From contig JAJGOT010000288.1 of NCBI GenBank assembly GCA_022457155.1, forward strand, positions 1 to 64,000: 64,000 bases of DNA, in the 5' to 3' direction. The first letter of the stretch is position 1. The number at the start of each line of letters is the position of its first letter. The notes under the pieces are model-generated. The model was not told the origin of the DNA, ran no database searches, and saw nothing but the letters and a program-made list of their open reading frames with translations. Below are positions 31,853 through 43,900 of the stretch, piece after piece. A program made the position numbers and the translations under genes. The stretch is from Cladopsammia gracilis. Taxonomy: Eukaryota; Cnidaria; Anthozoa; Scleractinia; Dendrophylliidae.

Positions 31853-34707
31853 TTTTCGCTCGTTAGACCTATTGTTTTGTGCCGTTCTCGCTGCCGTCGC
31901 CGTCGTGGTTGCTCCCTACACGACGACGCGAAGATTAAATTTTATTTGCCGCCTTTTTTCAAGCGGCCGTGTTTTTGTTTGGCGCTCGGTGGAAAACTTC
32001 ACATGTTAAACGAAGTCCGTCTGCATTGGTTTTGAGCTCTGAATCTTCCCAGCAGAGGTCTTGTTGCTTTTGTTCGGGTCTCATGCCGAAATAGATACAA
32101 TTATTCATCCAAACAGTGTTCATAAACATTGCTCTTGGCGGGTTATTTCCAAGCACACCGACCCGTTAAAACTCGGCCTCTATTTCTCGATATGTTAGTC
32201 AGGTTGGAGTGCATGCATCAGCTCTATTCGGCTGCAGGATGTCTTTGTTGCTTTTTGAGGATATCTAGAGCTCACAGAATTCTTTGTCGTTCAGAAAGGA
32301 AAATTTGTATCCTTTTTTCCGAAGGTATCGGTCGACAATTTTCAAAAACCCTCTGATAGGGAAGGCTCATATTCTTCGCCATTTTTCTTTCCGTATCTCC
32401 AAGCACAAACTTTATCGAAACTGTTGCAGCTCGGTAAGGTGAAATTTCTTGAACCTTAATAAGGGCCGGAGGGGATAGATTTTAGTTCGCCATAATTATA
32501 TGTCCTTTGATAAACTTACAGACAATTTTATAAAGTAAACTTTCAAATTATTCGTTAATTTACCTTTCTTTCCACTTCACATGCAATGAGCGTATTTTCC
32601 TCTGTGGGCGGTGATGCATCAAAGTTTCTTGAATGAAATTCTAGCGTTTCGCGTCCTCTCGACAAGAATGCTTTGCCAGGTTACCGAAGTCCTTGAATCC
32701 GCAACCATCCCTATTTCTGTTCCAAACGTTTCAGCTTTCACAAGCGTAGATTTTTTACCGATAGCGAATGAAATCTTTGATTAGAAACGGCGAAAATAGA
32801 CGGAAAACGCCGCTTATCTTGCAAACTAAACCGACTGAATTCATCTTTAAATGAAGCCACAAATCCAAATTTTTCCCGCGCGCTGAAAGCGGCTGCCAGG
32901 ATCATTGACGTCATATCATTGTTCTAGGCCAATGAGCGCGCGGGAAAATTTAAGGCGGGAAAAAAGACGGCTGCATTGAAATAGAAGTAAACGTGAATGT
33001 TCTCCAGATGAGCTCTCCAGATGATGAATGACACTTGTTTAAAATAAATGTGTTAAAAACGTGAAAAAAAAAATAGTAAAAATGAATGAAAAATTGTAAA
33101 AAAGTGTCATAGTGATGGAGTTAAAAAAAAAAAAACGGGTGAGCGTCCGGGTTGAAAGACGGCTGGCATTCCGCCACTAGGGTCCCGGATGTAGCTTCGT
33201 ACTACGAGTGGTAAGTTTTCCAGGACACTCGTGTCTGTCTCGGCCGCCTATGCACAGACGGGTATAAATTATGATTTTCATAAAAAGGTGAACACTTTGT
33301 AGCGCATGTTTTTATGATTAATAACAAATTAAATTTGCATAACTAATTTTAATTCATGGCGTTTAACTGAAAATTGAAGTCAGTAGAGCATTACCCATGC
33401 TGTGGAGTGACCTCTTCGTGGCGGAATATGAGCTTAAGCTTATTATTGGTATATTATAGCAGGAGCTTATGGGGTAATAAGCTCCTGATTATGGCAAGCT
33501 ACAACCCGAACCGTGGTCACAATGTTTGGGGACACCACTTTTTTATAACCTCTTCTTTGCACAAACTAAAAATGATCGATAATAAATACTCACCCAAACC
33601 ATCTTTCAATGTTTTCCCCCCAACCCCCCTAAACAAGGTTGAAGTCCATAAAGTGTAGAAGATCTGTGAGACATGTTTGACTCCTGACACCCAACTCTGT
33701 TCAGGGGGGGGGGGGGGGATATATTTTATTTATGTTTTGATAGGAAAAATGAAAAGTGTCCCAAAGATATTGGCCACGGTTGTTGTTATATGGCAAGGTA
33801 TTTACTCAGAACACGGAGAGTTTTAAAAACGCGTTCTACCGTTTTCCGTTTTAATACTCACAAGGGTTTTCACCATAACGTAACGTAAGCTTTTCTTAGT
33901 TTATATAATTTGTAGGGCTTTGTAATGGAACAATAAAGTTTAATCAGCATATACTGTGTGTCCCGTCTGTCCCCCACGATTCTTGTTTTCTCTGTTGTTG
34001 TTGTTGTGTTTGCAGAGTTTTATAACAACGACAACTTTATAAATTCTAGTTTTTTTTTCCTTGTTTATACCCCAGGGTGTGAACCGGCAAAAGAGCTGTG
34101 CAAATGCCCGGGGTCAGTAAACAAGCTGCGAAATCTTCTCAAGGGCTCATGAGCTCAGAGTACTGTAGTACAACTTCTAAGCAACCTTCTCATCTAGTCT
34201 TAACTCATTCACTAAAAAAATGGAGCTTTCATAATATTTTATTAAAGGTAAACCAAAGACGCCCGTAAATAAATCTCTTGCATCGAAAGCACCAAGGTCC
34301 AAATTTCCCGCCAAAGCTCTTGCAGCGCGCGAATGATTGAGTGGCATTATCAGTGACGTCATAACGTTGTAGATGCAAACTTGATACGAAATCTCTGCAC
34401 ACAGAATTCGTGTCAAATATTTGTCAATTTTCATTTCTAAAACACTGTTAATTCTTGAGATATCAAACAAAATATTTTATTGATCAAAATCGAAGGCGAA
34501 ATTCCATTGTATCCTCCAGGCTAGGGTCTGGAGTAAAATGACAAAAAGAAATTGGAGAGGAAGGGTTTTTCTCTTCTCCCGCCCCCTCCCTAGTCAGTCG
34601 AATACTTGTCCCTTTCTTGCCTTTTACCCGACCCAAAGAGCAACCTGTGGAGGAGACTATCGTTTAAGCCTCCGATAGGGATCAAAATGGTTAAATCATC
34701 AACCTTC
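31853..34707. other. Intergenic stretch without recognisable genes
   Basis: I looked for domains in the short open frames (for example around 32129-32356 and 33374-33658) and found none. Low-complexity: A-rich 33065-33135, a G run 33705-33718, (GTT)n near 33991. Confidence 0.4.
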
Positions 34708-34742
34708 AACTCCCAAGAGTAACCACCTTAAATGAGGAAGAA

Positions 34743-37031
34743 ATGAATTCTTGTGAAGGCCTAATCACCGTAGAAGAATGCTTTAATGCACAAAAAGACT
34801 TCAAAAAACACAAAACACCTGGTACTGATGGTTTTCCTGTTGAATTCTATCGCTTTTTTTGGCCTGAAATCAGTAAAGAAATGACAGATAGTTTCAACTT
34901 TGCTTTTCAATCGGGGATGCTATCTATTAGCCAAAGGAGAGGTATAATCTCGCTTATTCCAAAAAAGTCTAAAGACACAACTATTTTAGAAAATTTAAGG
35001 CCTATATCACTCCTTAATGTCGACTACAAAATTCTTACTAAAGCTATAGCAAAAAGACTTGAAAAAGTGCTCCCTAGCATTATAAATCCTGACCAAACTG
35101 GGTATGTGAAAGGCCGTTACATTGGTGAAAACATTCGGCTTATTCAAGACATAATACAATATACCAACCAGACAAACAAAAAAGGCATTGCAATATTTCT
35201 TGATTTTAAAAAAGCATTTGATTCGATTGAATGGCCATACCTTAACGCCGCTCTTAAATCTTTTAATTTCGGACCTGACATTATAAACTGGTTCAACATA
35301 TTCTACAATAACGTTTCTAGCTGTGTTTTAAATAATGGGCATGCTTCAAATTTCTTCTCTTTGCAGCGAGGTGTTCGACAAGGTTGCCCTCTATCGGGTC
35401 TCTTATTTGTCCTGGGGATTGAACTTCTAGCGAGAGCCTTAAAAAGCAATAGATCTATAAAAGGCATCCAAGTAGATAATCAAGAAATAAAAGTATCACA
35501 ATACGCTGACGACACTACTGTCTTTGTCCGCGACCAAGAATCCGTTTCCGAACTACTTAAATTTCTAAATGATTTTAACTCTCTCTCTGGGCTGGAAATA
35601 AACACTGCTAAAACTGAAGCAATGTGGCTAGGACAATGGAAAAACAATCAAGACACCCCTTTTGGTTTCAAATGGCCAAAAGAACCGATACTATCTCTCG
35701 GAATATTTTTCTCACAAAATCAAACAGATGCGGAAGAACTCAACTTTGGAACCAAAATTCGAGATTTAGAGAAAACTTTAAATACCTGGCAAAAAAGAAA
35801 ACTTACGTTGTACGGAAAAATCAATATCGTAAAAACATTAGGACTCTCTAAACTGACTTTTAACGCTTCTGTTTTAAATGTGCCAAAACATTTTATACAA
35901 CAAATAAATAAAATTATTTTCAGTTTCATTTGGGACGGCAAACCCCCAAAAATTAAAAAAAGAACGGTCATCGCAGAAAAAAAAGGTGGCCTCAAAATGT
36001 GCGATTTTGGAATTATGGAAAAAGCTTTGAAAATTGCTTGGATAAGTAGAATTCAAAGTCAATCTTCTGCTTCTTGGAAAATTATTCCTAACCAGTGTGT
36101 AAATCACCTCGGAAATTTCTCTTTTCTGACAAAATGTAACTACAAAACCGAATTACTTAAGCTAGAGAGCCTCCCTATTTTTTATCGCATGATTCTCGAT
36201 TATTGGCGCGACTTCAAAAACTTACCTGATCGTACTACTACCAATATAAAAAATGAAATTATATGGAACAACTGTAATATTTTAATTGATAAGAAGCAAG
36301 TTTTTTATAGAAAATGGTTTGCAAAAAATGTTATTCATGTGCAAGATTTACTGAATGAACAAGGCAACCTCTGTAGTTTTTTAGAATTCAAAACAAAGTT
36401 TAATTTAGATGTACCCTTTACGAAGTTTTATGGTCTTATCAACGCCATTCCTCGCGCGTGGAAAAATGCTTTAAAACCGCATGGTCAAAACAACCTCAAC
36501 GATACTTCTACCACACCCCTAATCACAAGTTCTATTTATTCTGCAATCTTAAAAGACACTTTCGTACCACCAACCTCTCAAACTAAAATTTTACGACACG
36601 GCTTTTTAGAAAATAATGTTCATAAAGTTTACCAAATGCCATTCATAGTTACAAAAGAAGTTAAACTCATAATGTTTCAATACAAAATTATACACAACAT
36701 ACTCCCTACTCAAACGAGCCTTTTCCGTGACGGTATCTCTGAAAGTGATCTTTGTCCGTTATGTGGGTGGGAGAAGCAAACTTTAAAACATATGTTAATC
36801 CAATGTAGTAAATCACTCTCCTTCTGGAATACGTTTCAAGAGTGGTGGTTTGAAAAAGCAGGTGAAAGACTTTCTTTAAAACACGGTAGCATATTATACG
36901 GCTATTTTGACAATACAAAATACTGGCAGGCATTAAACTACTCAATTCTAATAGCAAAATACTATATATTCTGCACGTCAAACAGGCGCCAAGGTGAACT
37001 ATACTTCTGTAACTTCCTGCTGCGAAATTGA
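34743..37031 (+). CDS. LINE ORF2 fragment: reverse transcriptase with C-terminal zinc-binding region
   Basis: 762-residue open frame without stops or shifts, entered by 5' truncation, so the listed Met is not the native start. Seen in order: the RT N-terminal region (KTPGTDGFPVEFY, ISLIPKK), motif with catalytic Asp (FLDFKKAFDS, D154), RQGCPLSGLLF, YADD at 254-257 with the two remaining catalytic Asp, the thumb region, and a C-terminal Cys/His cluster (CPLC at 671-674, then H and C within 20 residues) typical of the RT zinc-binding tail. Its job in a full element is target-primed reverse transcription. Without the endonuclease this copy is not autonomous. L1/Tx1 affiliation is by motif style. 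Confidence 0.9.
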   Translation: MNSCEGLITVEECFNAQKDFKKHKTPGTDGFPVEFYRFFWPEISKEMTDSFNFAFQSGMLSISQRRGIISLIPKKSKDTTILENLRPISLLNVDYKILTKAIAKRLEKVLPSIINPDQTGYVKGRYIGENIRLIQDIIQYTNQTNKKGIAIFLDFKKAFDSIEWPYLNAALKSFNFGPDIINWFNIFYNNVSSCVLNNGHASNFFSLQRGVRQGCPLSGLLFVLGIELLARALKSNRSIKGIQVDNQEIKVSQYADDTTVFVRDQESVSELLKFLNDFNSLSGLEINTAKTEAMWLGQWKNNQDTPFGFKWPKEPILSLGIFFSQNQTDAEELNFGTKIRDLEKTLNTWQKRKLTLYGKINIVKTLGLSKLTFNASVLNVPKHFIQQINKIIFSFIWDGKPPKIKKRTVIAEKKGGLKMCDFGIMEKALKIAWISRIQSQSSASWKIIPNQCVNHLGNFSFLTKCNYKTELLKLESLPIFYRMILDYWRDFKNLPDRTTTNIKNEIIWNNCNILIDKKQVFYRKWFAKNVIHVQDLLNEQGNLCSFLEFKTKFNLDVPFTKFYGLINAIPRAWKNALKPHGQNNLNDTSTTPLITSSIYSAILKDTFVPPTSQTKILRHGFLENNVHKVYQMPFIVTKEVKLIMFQYKIIHNILPTQTSLFRDGISESDLCPLCGWEKQTLKHMLIQCSKSLSFWNTFQEWWFEKAGERLSLKHGSILYGYFDNTKYWQALNYSILIAKYYIFCTSNRRQGELYFCNFLLRN

Positions 37032-37164
37032 AATAATTAAAGAAACTGAAATTGCAAAGAAATGCTTGCCTGCTTTTCGCCGAAAGTGGATAGTTCTTCT
37101 ATAATTAGTTGTTCTTTAATTAATATTGGTAAATTTGTTAATGTAACCGTACGTTTGCGTAGTT

Positions 37165-37350
37165 CGTGTAGTATCATATTGTAATGCAGTAATGTAAAAA
37201 ATGTAGTATCATATTGTAATGCAGTGATGTAAAAATGTAGTATCATATTGTAATGTAGTGATGTAAAAAATGTAGTATCATATTGTAATGCAGTGATGTA
37301 ACAAATGTAGTATCATATTGTAATGCAGTGATGTAACAAATGTATTGTTC
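37165..37350 (+). repeat. ~31-bp tandem repeat in LINE 3' end
   Basis: Five to six units of 'atgtagtatcatattgtaat' followed by 'gcagtgatgtaa', with small length changes. Such 3' arrays may arise by template slippage during reverse transcription. Confidence 0.85.
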
Positions 37351-37375
37351 AAATTAAAAAAAAAACATTGTCTTC

Positions 37376-37402
<27 letters not shown>

Positions 37403-37406
<4 letters not shown>

Positions 37407-37560
37407 CCAAGAGTGCTATCAAAATTCAAGAAAAATCCCAAAATTTATTTTGTAAAAATTAACATTGAAAAACAAATGGCACCATGCAAAATACTGCCAA
37501 AGGGATTTCTTTTGAATGGTCGCACTATTGGATTTCGTCAACTGGCTCCGGGAGTTTAAG
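37403..37560 (+). repeat. Dispersed ~150-bp repeat, copy 3 (LINE target)
   Basis: Continues from the LINE target duplication: 'actcccaagagtgc', 'caagaaaaatcccaaaattt', 'atggcaccatgcaaaatact', 'gaatggtcgcac'. The few bases before the LINE at 34700-34720 are the other side of the same repeat. Confidence 0.75.
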
Positions 37561-38271
37561 GATTAACCCTTCAAGCCGTAAGAGTGATCAGCGTCAAATT
37601 TCTCCTTGTAATATTAATGCATTATCAATCAAAAAGGTCTTGAGAATTAAGGACATGATCACACAAGATGAGTTCTCTAGATATCCGAACAATTTCTCGC
37701 CACTACTTCTTTAGGAAATGTATAGGACTAGAAATGAGAATTTAAATTTTGATGTCAGGGCTTAAAGGGTTAAGATACACATTTTAATAAATTGACACCA
37801 TCCAAGGAAGTAAAATACAACACATCTTTATTTTTGTATTTATTTACTTATTTATTTTTATAATTTTAAATGCACGAAAGCCTTACAAGGACGATGGAAC
37901 AATTAGACCAAATAAGCCACTGCGCATCACACAAATCTAACTCTAAAATGCATACTAATTATTGTGAGTGATGTCATGTATTGTAATATAAAAATGCTTT
38001 TAAAATATACTTTTTTAAATTTATTGTCCTATAGGCACCTCATTATGTAAAAGCAGAGCTTCAATAGACACTTTTAATAAATGCCACGATGCATCATTTT
38101 CCACTAATGACGTCAAACATATCCTTTTGAATTCTCTAGCAAATCAAAAGAATACATTTGACATTGATAGCGGAATGTGATGCATTCTGGTATTTATTAA
38201 AAGGATCTATATACATCATTAAGTTTTCTCTACTTCAATTTATTAGTTGATATTTTTAAACTTCAGGGCTG

Positions 38272-38395
38272 AGTTGTTCAAAGCCTAATTAGCACTAATC
38301 CTGGATTAACTGTCAACAGAACATTTGAGTTGTCATGGTAATTAACCCTGGATTAGCACAAATCGTCCTTAGAACAACTTGGTCCAGGATCACAA
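38272..38395. mobile_element. Small MITE, ~125 bp
   Basis: Left 'gagttgttcaaagcc...gcactaatcctggatta' and right the inverse ('taaccctggattagcac...aacaactt'). Nearly the whole element is a hairpin. Confidence 0.7.
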
Positions 38396-38458
38396 ACTGA
38401 CAAATGATTTAACTTTCTTAACACACAGGAATACCAAATTGAACCTCGCATACATGTG

Positions 38459-39392
38459 CAGTAAAACCCTGCATATTAGAACCTGGTTTTTATGAACCTG
38501 TTAGGCTAAGATTGTCCATTTAGACCTTCTTTACATAAGAACCTGTTTTAGCCTAAAATTTAAAAAGGTTCTTATTTTATGGTGTTTTCACATGACGTCA
38601 CGGCGGCCATGTTGGTGTCCCAAAACAATAGAATGGCGGCCATATTGGTGTCCCAAGCTAATCCTGTGGGGATTGAACTCTTTTCTTATGCAAACACTTT
38701 TTGTTCAAATAAATTAGCATACAATCGCAGCCAAAACTGTTGAGACAAATACTCCAATTTCATACTACGTTGACGACGCGAACATATTTGGCACCTCTCC
38801 CTCCCCTCCCCCCTCCAAGCAATGTTGTTTGCGGTGGGTTTTTGTCCACAAAGATTTGTCAAAAGAAAGACCCAACATTGGATGAGGGGGGGGGGGGGAG
38901 GGTGGGGAGTGCGAGTGCATGATTTTCAGCCGGGCATTCTTAAAATGAGTGAAAAGTATGACGAAAAAACAATTGGTCTCAACAGGTTTTGGCTGCGATT
39001 GTAGCTGCAGACCACGCGAGTGAAAACACTATAATTTACTACTAAGAAATTCAATTCTGATGAATTAAAAATGTTCTGTCAGGAAATGAGAATGAGTCAG
39101 ATCCCTTGCGATGTCATTTCAGATATATAGATACACTAATGTTAAGATAACCAAGAATAGGTTTGTATTTTTTAAGATTGAAGTCTTTTAGACATAATTA
39201 TGTTCATTTTTTTTCTACAAATAACAGGTTGTACTACTATTCTTCCAGGAACCACATTTTTTTTCTTAAGAAAATAAGAACCTGTTTAAGAACCTAAATA
39301 GCCTAATTTCCCAGTAAGCACCAATTATATAAGAACATTTTTAAGCTACCATAACTTGGAAAATACAGGTTCTTATATGCGGGGTTTTACAG
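38459..39392. mobile_element. Element with CAGTAAAACCCtGCATAT ends, interrupted by a second MITE
   Basis: The left end CAGTAAAACCCTGCATATTAG matches the inverse of the right end (...ATATGCGGGGTTTTACAG). Internal 'aagaacctg' motifs recur next to both ends. The block 38579-39032 inside it has its own inverted ends, so it is a later insertion. Confidence 0.65.
38579..39032. mobile_element. Nested MITE with 'tggtgttttcac' ends
   Basis: Outer ends TATGGTGTTTTCAC / GTGAAAACACTATA. An inner pair 'caatcgcagccaaaactgtt' / 'aggttttggctgcgattgt' marks a second inverted repeat. Contains a G run at 38884-38897. Non-coding. Confidence 0.65.
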
Positions 39393-40992
39393 TATACAAA
39401 ACAAAATGGCCTGTCACTTGAATCCATGCAAAGCACCTATAACATACAGTGTTCTATGAACCCTTTAATCTAATGATAAGAATAAAAATTCTCCATACTG
39501 CTTTTGGAACATTTTATATTATCAACCAAGATAACTCAGTAAATTGGCCACAATTAAGAGATGGCCATCAAACACCGCATACCAGCCCTTGAACACAACG
39601 TCATTCAGAAGCTGATGTTTTTCGAGTGTCATCTCTTTATCGTTATCTTTTTTTAATAGCCAATTTACTAACCAATCAACTCAGCCAATACCAAATGTAA
39701 GATTTAATTTCTCCGCCAACAGAGCATCTTAGTTTCTTTCAAAACTACCCCCAAACTACGCTGTGTATCTATTTTATAACTCTGTTTGGAAGAATATTGT
39801 GGTAATGATTCAATTCAAAACAACAGATGTCTCCTTTAAGAGAATTTAAGAATTCGTCACACTTATTAACATATACATTTAAATTCCTACCCAAAAACTA
39901 TCAATGAAACATTTATTGCCAATTTGTATCATAGATGGATTACATGTATCGGTATATGAAAGTACAGAAATGGTATTGCATATAAACAGAGGGCCCACTC
40001 CTAAAGCCCAGTTCATACTTGGTGAATTGGAATGGTGGCACAATCATTGGTGAAATGGGTTACAAAAGAAAATTCTCACTTATCAAAGCTTATAAAAAGA
40101 AAAAAGGTTGAATGAAAGTGTCTGGACAAATGAACAGGGCCTAAAATAGCCACAAAAGGAACCTGCCTCCCTGGAAGTGCTTCACTTGACCTTTGTAGTG
40201 CAGACATCAAAATTAAATTCTCTTTACTGCATTTGATGCAATTATGTACAGTTATTTGAGAGAATATTATAAGAAAGCCCATGGCACAAAGTGGAAATAG
40301 CAAATGCACATGTACATGTATGTTTTCAAAGTACAAGACAAACAATGGTTGGAATGAACTGAAAACTACTCCCAAACATGGATAACATAGCAAAAGACAC
40401 ACCCTTCTATCTTGTGATATTATGACTATGAATGCCAAACATTTATCATGTTATGATCCTGAATATAGAATATTTTCATGCAGCTCTATAAGTAACTGTA
40501 TTGTTAGTCAACATGAAGCAGAAATACACATTCTTACATGTGGTGTATCTCTATCCCTGTTCTCTTTGACCACTTTAAACTCTCATCTGTTTAGTTAAGA
40601 AGCATGTAGGTGTGGCTAAAAAAACTCAACAGGCTTATTAGTAAGCCCAATCAGCATTTTTAGGCTATGTGTTCAAAATTTACCTCTGTTTCCCTATGTT
40701 TGCTGCTTATGAAATACCAGACAAAAAAGTTTTTGGACCTACGGCTGGTGAAATAATTTTCCCAGCAGCCAGCTCTTAGCTTCCCTGAAGATACCTGCCT
40801 GTTGGCAGTGTTTGACGCATAGAACTTGAACATTGGAATGCGCCCTTGTCACACCTGGACCTAAGGCGGCCCATCCCTGAGGGCTCAAACTAAGAGGTCC
40901 ACTACTGAAAACAGATCAGGGCCCATCTCAAAATTGCACCCAAGGCTTTCCTGACAACGACGCCAAGCAATTGACTAAGTTATCATCGCAGC

Positions 40993-43900
40993 TCAATCTG
41001 TCATGTCGTCATCCATGGTACTAGAGCGGGGACTGGGGTTACTTGATGACGGTAATGAATAGTCTTCCATGGGTTCTAGGATTTCTTGTTGGCATGGTGT
41101 TGCTAGGCAACCACTATTGTCCACAGGCTCTTGTTTTATTTTTAGAGCCTCGCCGGATGATTGCGTAGTTAGTATTGTAGACAACAGTGCTGTCGTCGTG
41201 TCTGATGTTAAAGGTGTTGTAGGAATTCCATGAGCACGAGCATGCATCTCAAGCTCCTGATGATTTAAAAAAAGGAATATTTATTTAACTTCTATTTAAA
41301 TTGGTTTTGAAAGCTAAGCAATAAAATTCTAAGTTGATAAAAAATAAGTCAGGCTGATTTGCAGGCTAAAAACTACTAGAGTATAAGGGTTTCAACTCAA
41401 AATGTTAGAAACACACAACAATCTTTTAGGTTGAACTTTAAGACAAAAAGGTATGTAGCTCATCTAAATCAGGTACATAATTTCAAACCCACCTGAACAC
41501 GGAGTAAAAGTCTTCGGTTAAGTTCCTCTGTGTTTCTTTTTGCCTCTTCTACTTGTCTTATACGATCTTGTTCTCTTTTCAACCTTTTTATGTAATCCAC
41601 AGAAGCCTTCAAAATGGTTCCTTTGTTTTGCCGTACATCACTACTGATAAAAAAGAGCAACTTTTTAAATTAGTTTAATAATCTTCACAAAACTTCGCTT
41701 CATGTAAGCTATGTAGCAAACAAGAAGGTTAATTTTTCACTTGCTGAGTACAACGAAATAAGTGGGAAATGTTTTTCTCACACACTGCTGGGGGCCTGGG
41801 AATAGGTCATGTGACCTGAGAGGCAGGCAGTTTCTTTTGTTGTGTCTGCAATAACTGACCTTCCCACCCACCCACTCTAAGATTTCATTATAAATATAAT
41901 GTGCAACCCTGTAATTTTTTTAGTGTCCCTGCTTTTTAGGGTTATGTGTACAGTTTTATAAGTTAAAATAAAGGTCAGGCTTCGGCAGTCGGCTTAGCAT
42001 GGCTACCAGTGGTGTGTGAGAAAACTAATTTTTGATAAAGAAGACAAACACACTACTTACGAATCTTGTCTGGGAAGAAGTGTTCCTAACTCTTTGATTC
42101 TGTCATTGATATTAAATCTTCTTCTTCTTTCAACTGTGTGGCAAACAGAAAATATCAATCATAAGATTCTGTGATCATATTCATATTCTCTCTAATTTTA
42201 AAGCACTGTTAAGCAAACAAATAAAGAGAGTAAATAAATGTATCAGCTGGAAGCATAGTTAGTTGAGGGGCGGGTTATGGAACCTTGCAGACTTCAATCA
42301 TGATAACAAAGGAGCTACAATAGTCCATTTTACAGTTGTGTGCTTGGTGACCTTGCCTTTGAGTGGAAGTGAGGCTGGATGTGACCTTGCTTTGATACAA
42401 ACCTTTCTGCCTTTCATATGTTAATAATGTTGTTCTCATGCTAACTAGGAAAATTTACATCTGAAAAGCTCCAAGGTCTGTATCATAACAAGGTCAACAT
42501 CAACCTCGCTTCCACTCAAAGGCCAGGACACTAAGAAGACAACTGTAAAATGGTCTATTTATGTTGAAAGCACATGTACTAGAACTGTGTACATCTTTTG
42601 TTTTTATTATGCTGTGGAAGGTAGTTCTAACATTTAGGCTTTGTGCATGGTATAAATTATGTCAGTGTGACCACTTTGCTTGACCGTTTATAAAAGTCCT
42701 TATTAAGTTAATGAAGGGTTTGTAATCCTAAAACAGAACTGCTATGAAATGCTAATTAGTTACAACTTCTAATGGATGTATAATGTGGTTGTAACTTAAT
42801 TAGCATTTCATTTTCATTTCATAAGTAATCTACAACATTCACATCCATGTTGCATCAGATTTACAATCACGAGCCGAACAACACAGCTGCTCATGTTACA
42901 TATACTGTACATACTGTTCTGTATTGACTCATGTTATAGTTTTTTAATCAAAACTTTAACAAAAACAATCTAGTTTAATGTCCTTATTACTTACGGGGTT
43001 AAATGCAGCAGGCCTTTATTTTCCCGCTAAAATATGAGATTACAAATGGCACACGCGAAAATTCCCCGCTATTTTACGGTATTTCACAGCTGCGAGCTGC
43101 TCTGAATTAATTGTCAGTGTTTTGCTTAGTGGCTTATAAAATTGAATCCTCTCAAAGAGCCAAAAAAATCTCCTATTTACAAGCACAAGCAACTATACTT
43201 AGATCTTCTGGTCTCTCTTTTCAACAAATCGACAATTTACTCGACGGAAAAAAGCGAACGTTGGGTAGTAAAATGGTCGTCAAATTAAGAACCGAAGATT
43301 TTGAAGACAAGAAACAAAGTGGGCAACCTAAGATCTTAAGTGATAAGGCTAAAAAAGTCCTTGAGAAGGTAAAGTACAAACAAGGAAAATCAACAAGACA
43401 GCTATCACAACAATTCTGTGTTGTAAATCTTCAAGTGAAACAACTGTGAAAAGAAAACTCTTCAGTTCAAACCATAACATGACATTCGTTCAAGGGACAC
43501 CAGCTCGCACAGCTAAGGCCACACAAACATGATGCGAAACAAATTTGCCCAATTTTATCGAGAAAGCAGAGTGGCCAGCCAATTCACCAGACACCAACCC
43601 AATCGAGAATCTCTGGAGTATAATAGATGAATTCACATACAAAGATCCTATCCCGAAGACCATGAAGGAATCTGAAACAGCGGCTCAAACTAGCATGAGC
43701 AAACCTCCCGTTTTCCACGTCACAAGAATGATTACACTCCATGCCGGAGCGTCTACAAAATGCGATAAAAAATAATGGAGGCCACTCAAGCTACTCAGAA
43801 ACTACGTATGAAAATAGTGTACATATATGGCTTGTGAATCAAAAGTTATTTTAATATAAATCAGAGGAACGAACTTTTGGGACACCCTGTTTACATGCAA

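Larger units (their letters stand above)
34721..37401 (+). mobile_element. 5'-truncated L1/Tx1-type LINE, recent insertion
   Basis: Bounded by a 13-bp target duplication 'aactcccaagagt' (34708-34720 and 37402-37414) and ending in an A-rich tail of about 30 A. The 3' untranslated region (37032-37350) contains five to six tandem copies of a ~31-bp unit ('tgtagtatcatattgtaatgc'). The target is a copy of the dispersed ~150-bp repeat, whose other half continues at 37415. The intact reading frame and perfect target duplication indicate a young copy. The endonuclease half is missing. Confidence 0.9.
37561..40992. other. Region between the LINE and the MITF 3' end
   Basis: Contains the MITEs at 38272-38395, 38459-39392 and 38579-39032. 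The interval 39400-40992 is AT-rich and may include the minus-strand 3' untranslated region of the MITF-like gene; no other gene is supported. Confidence 0.4.
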
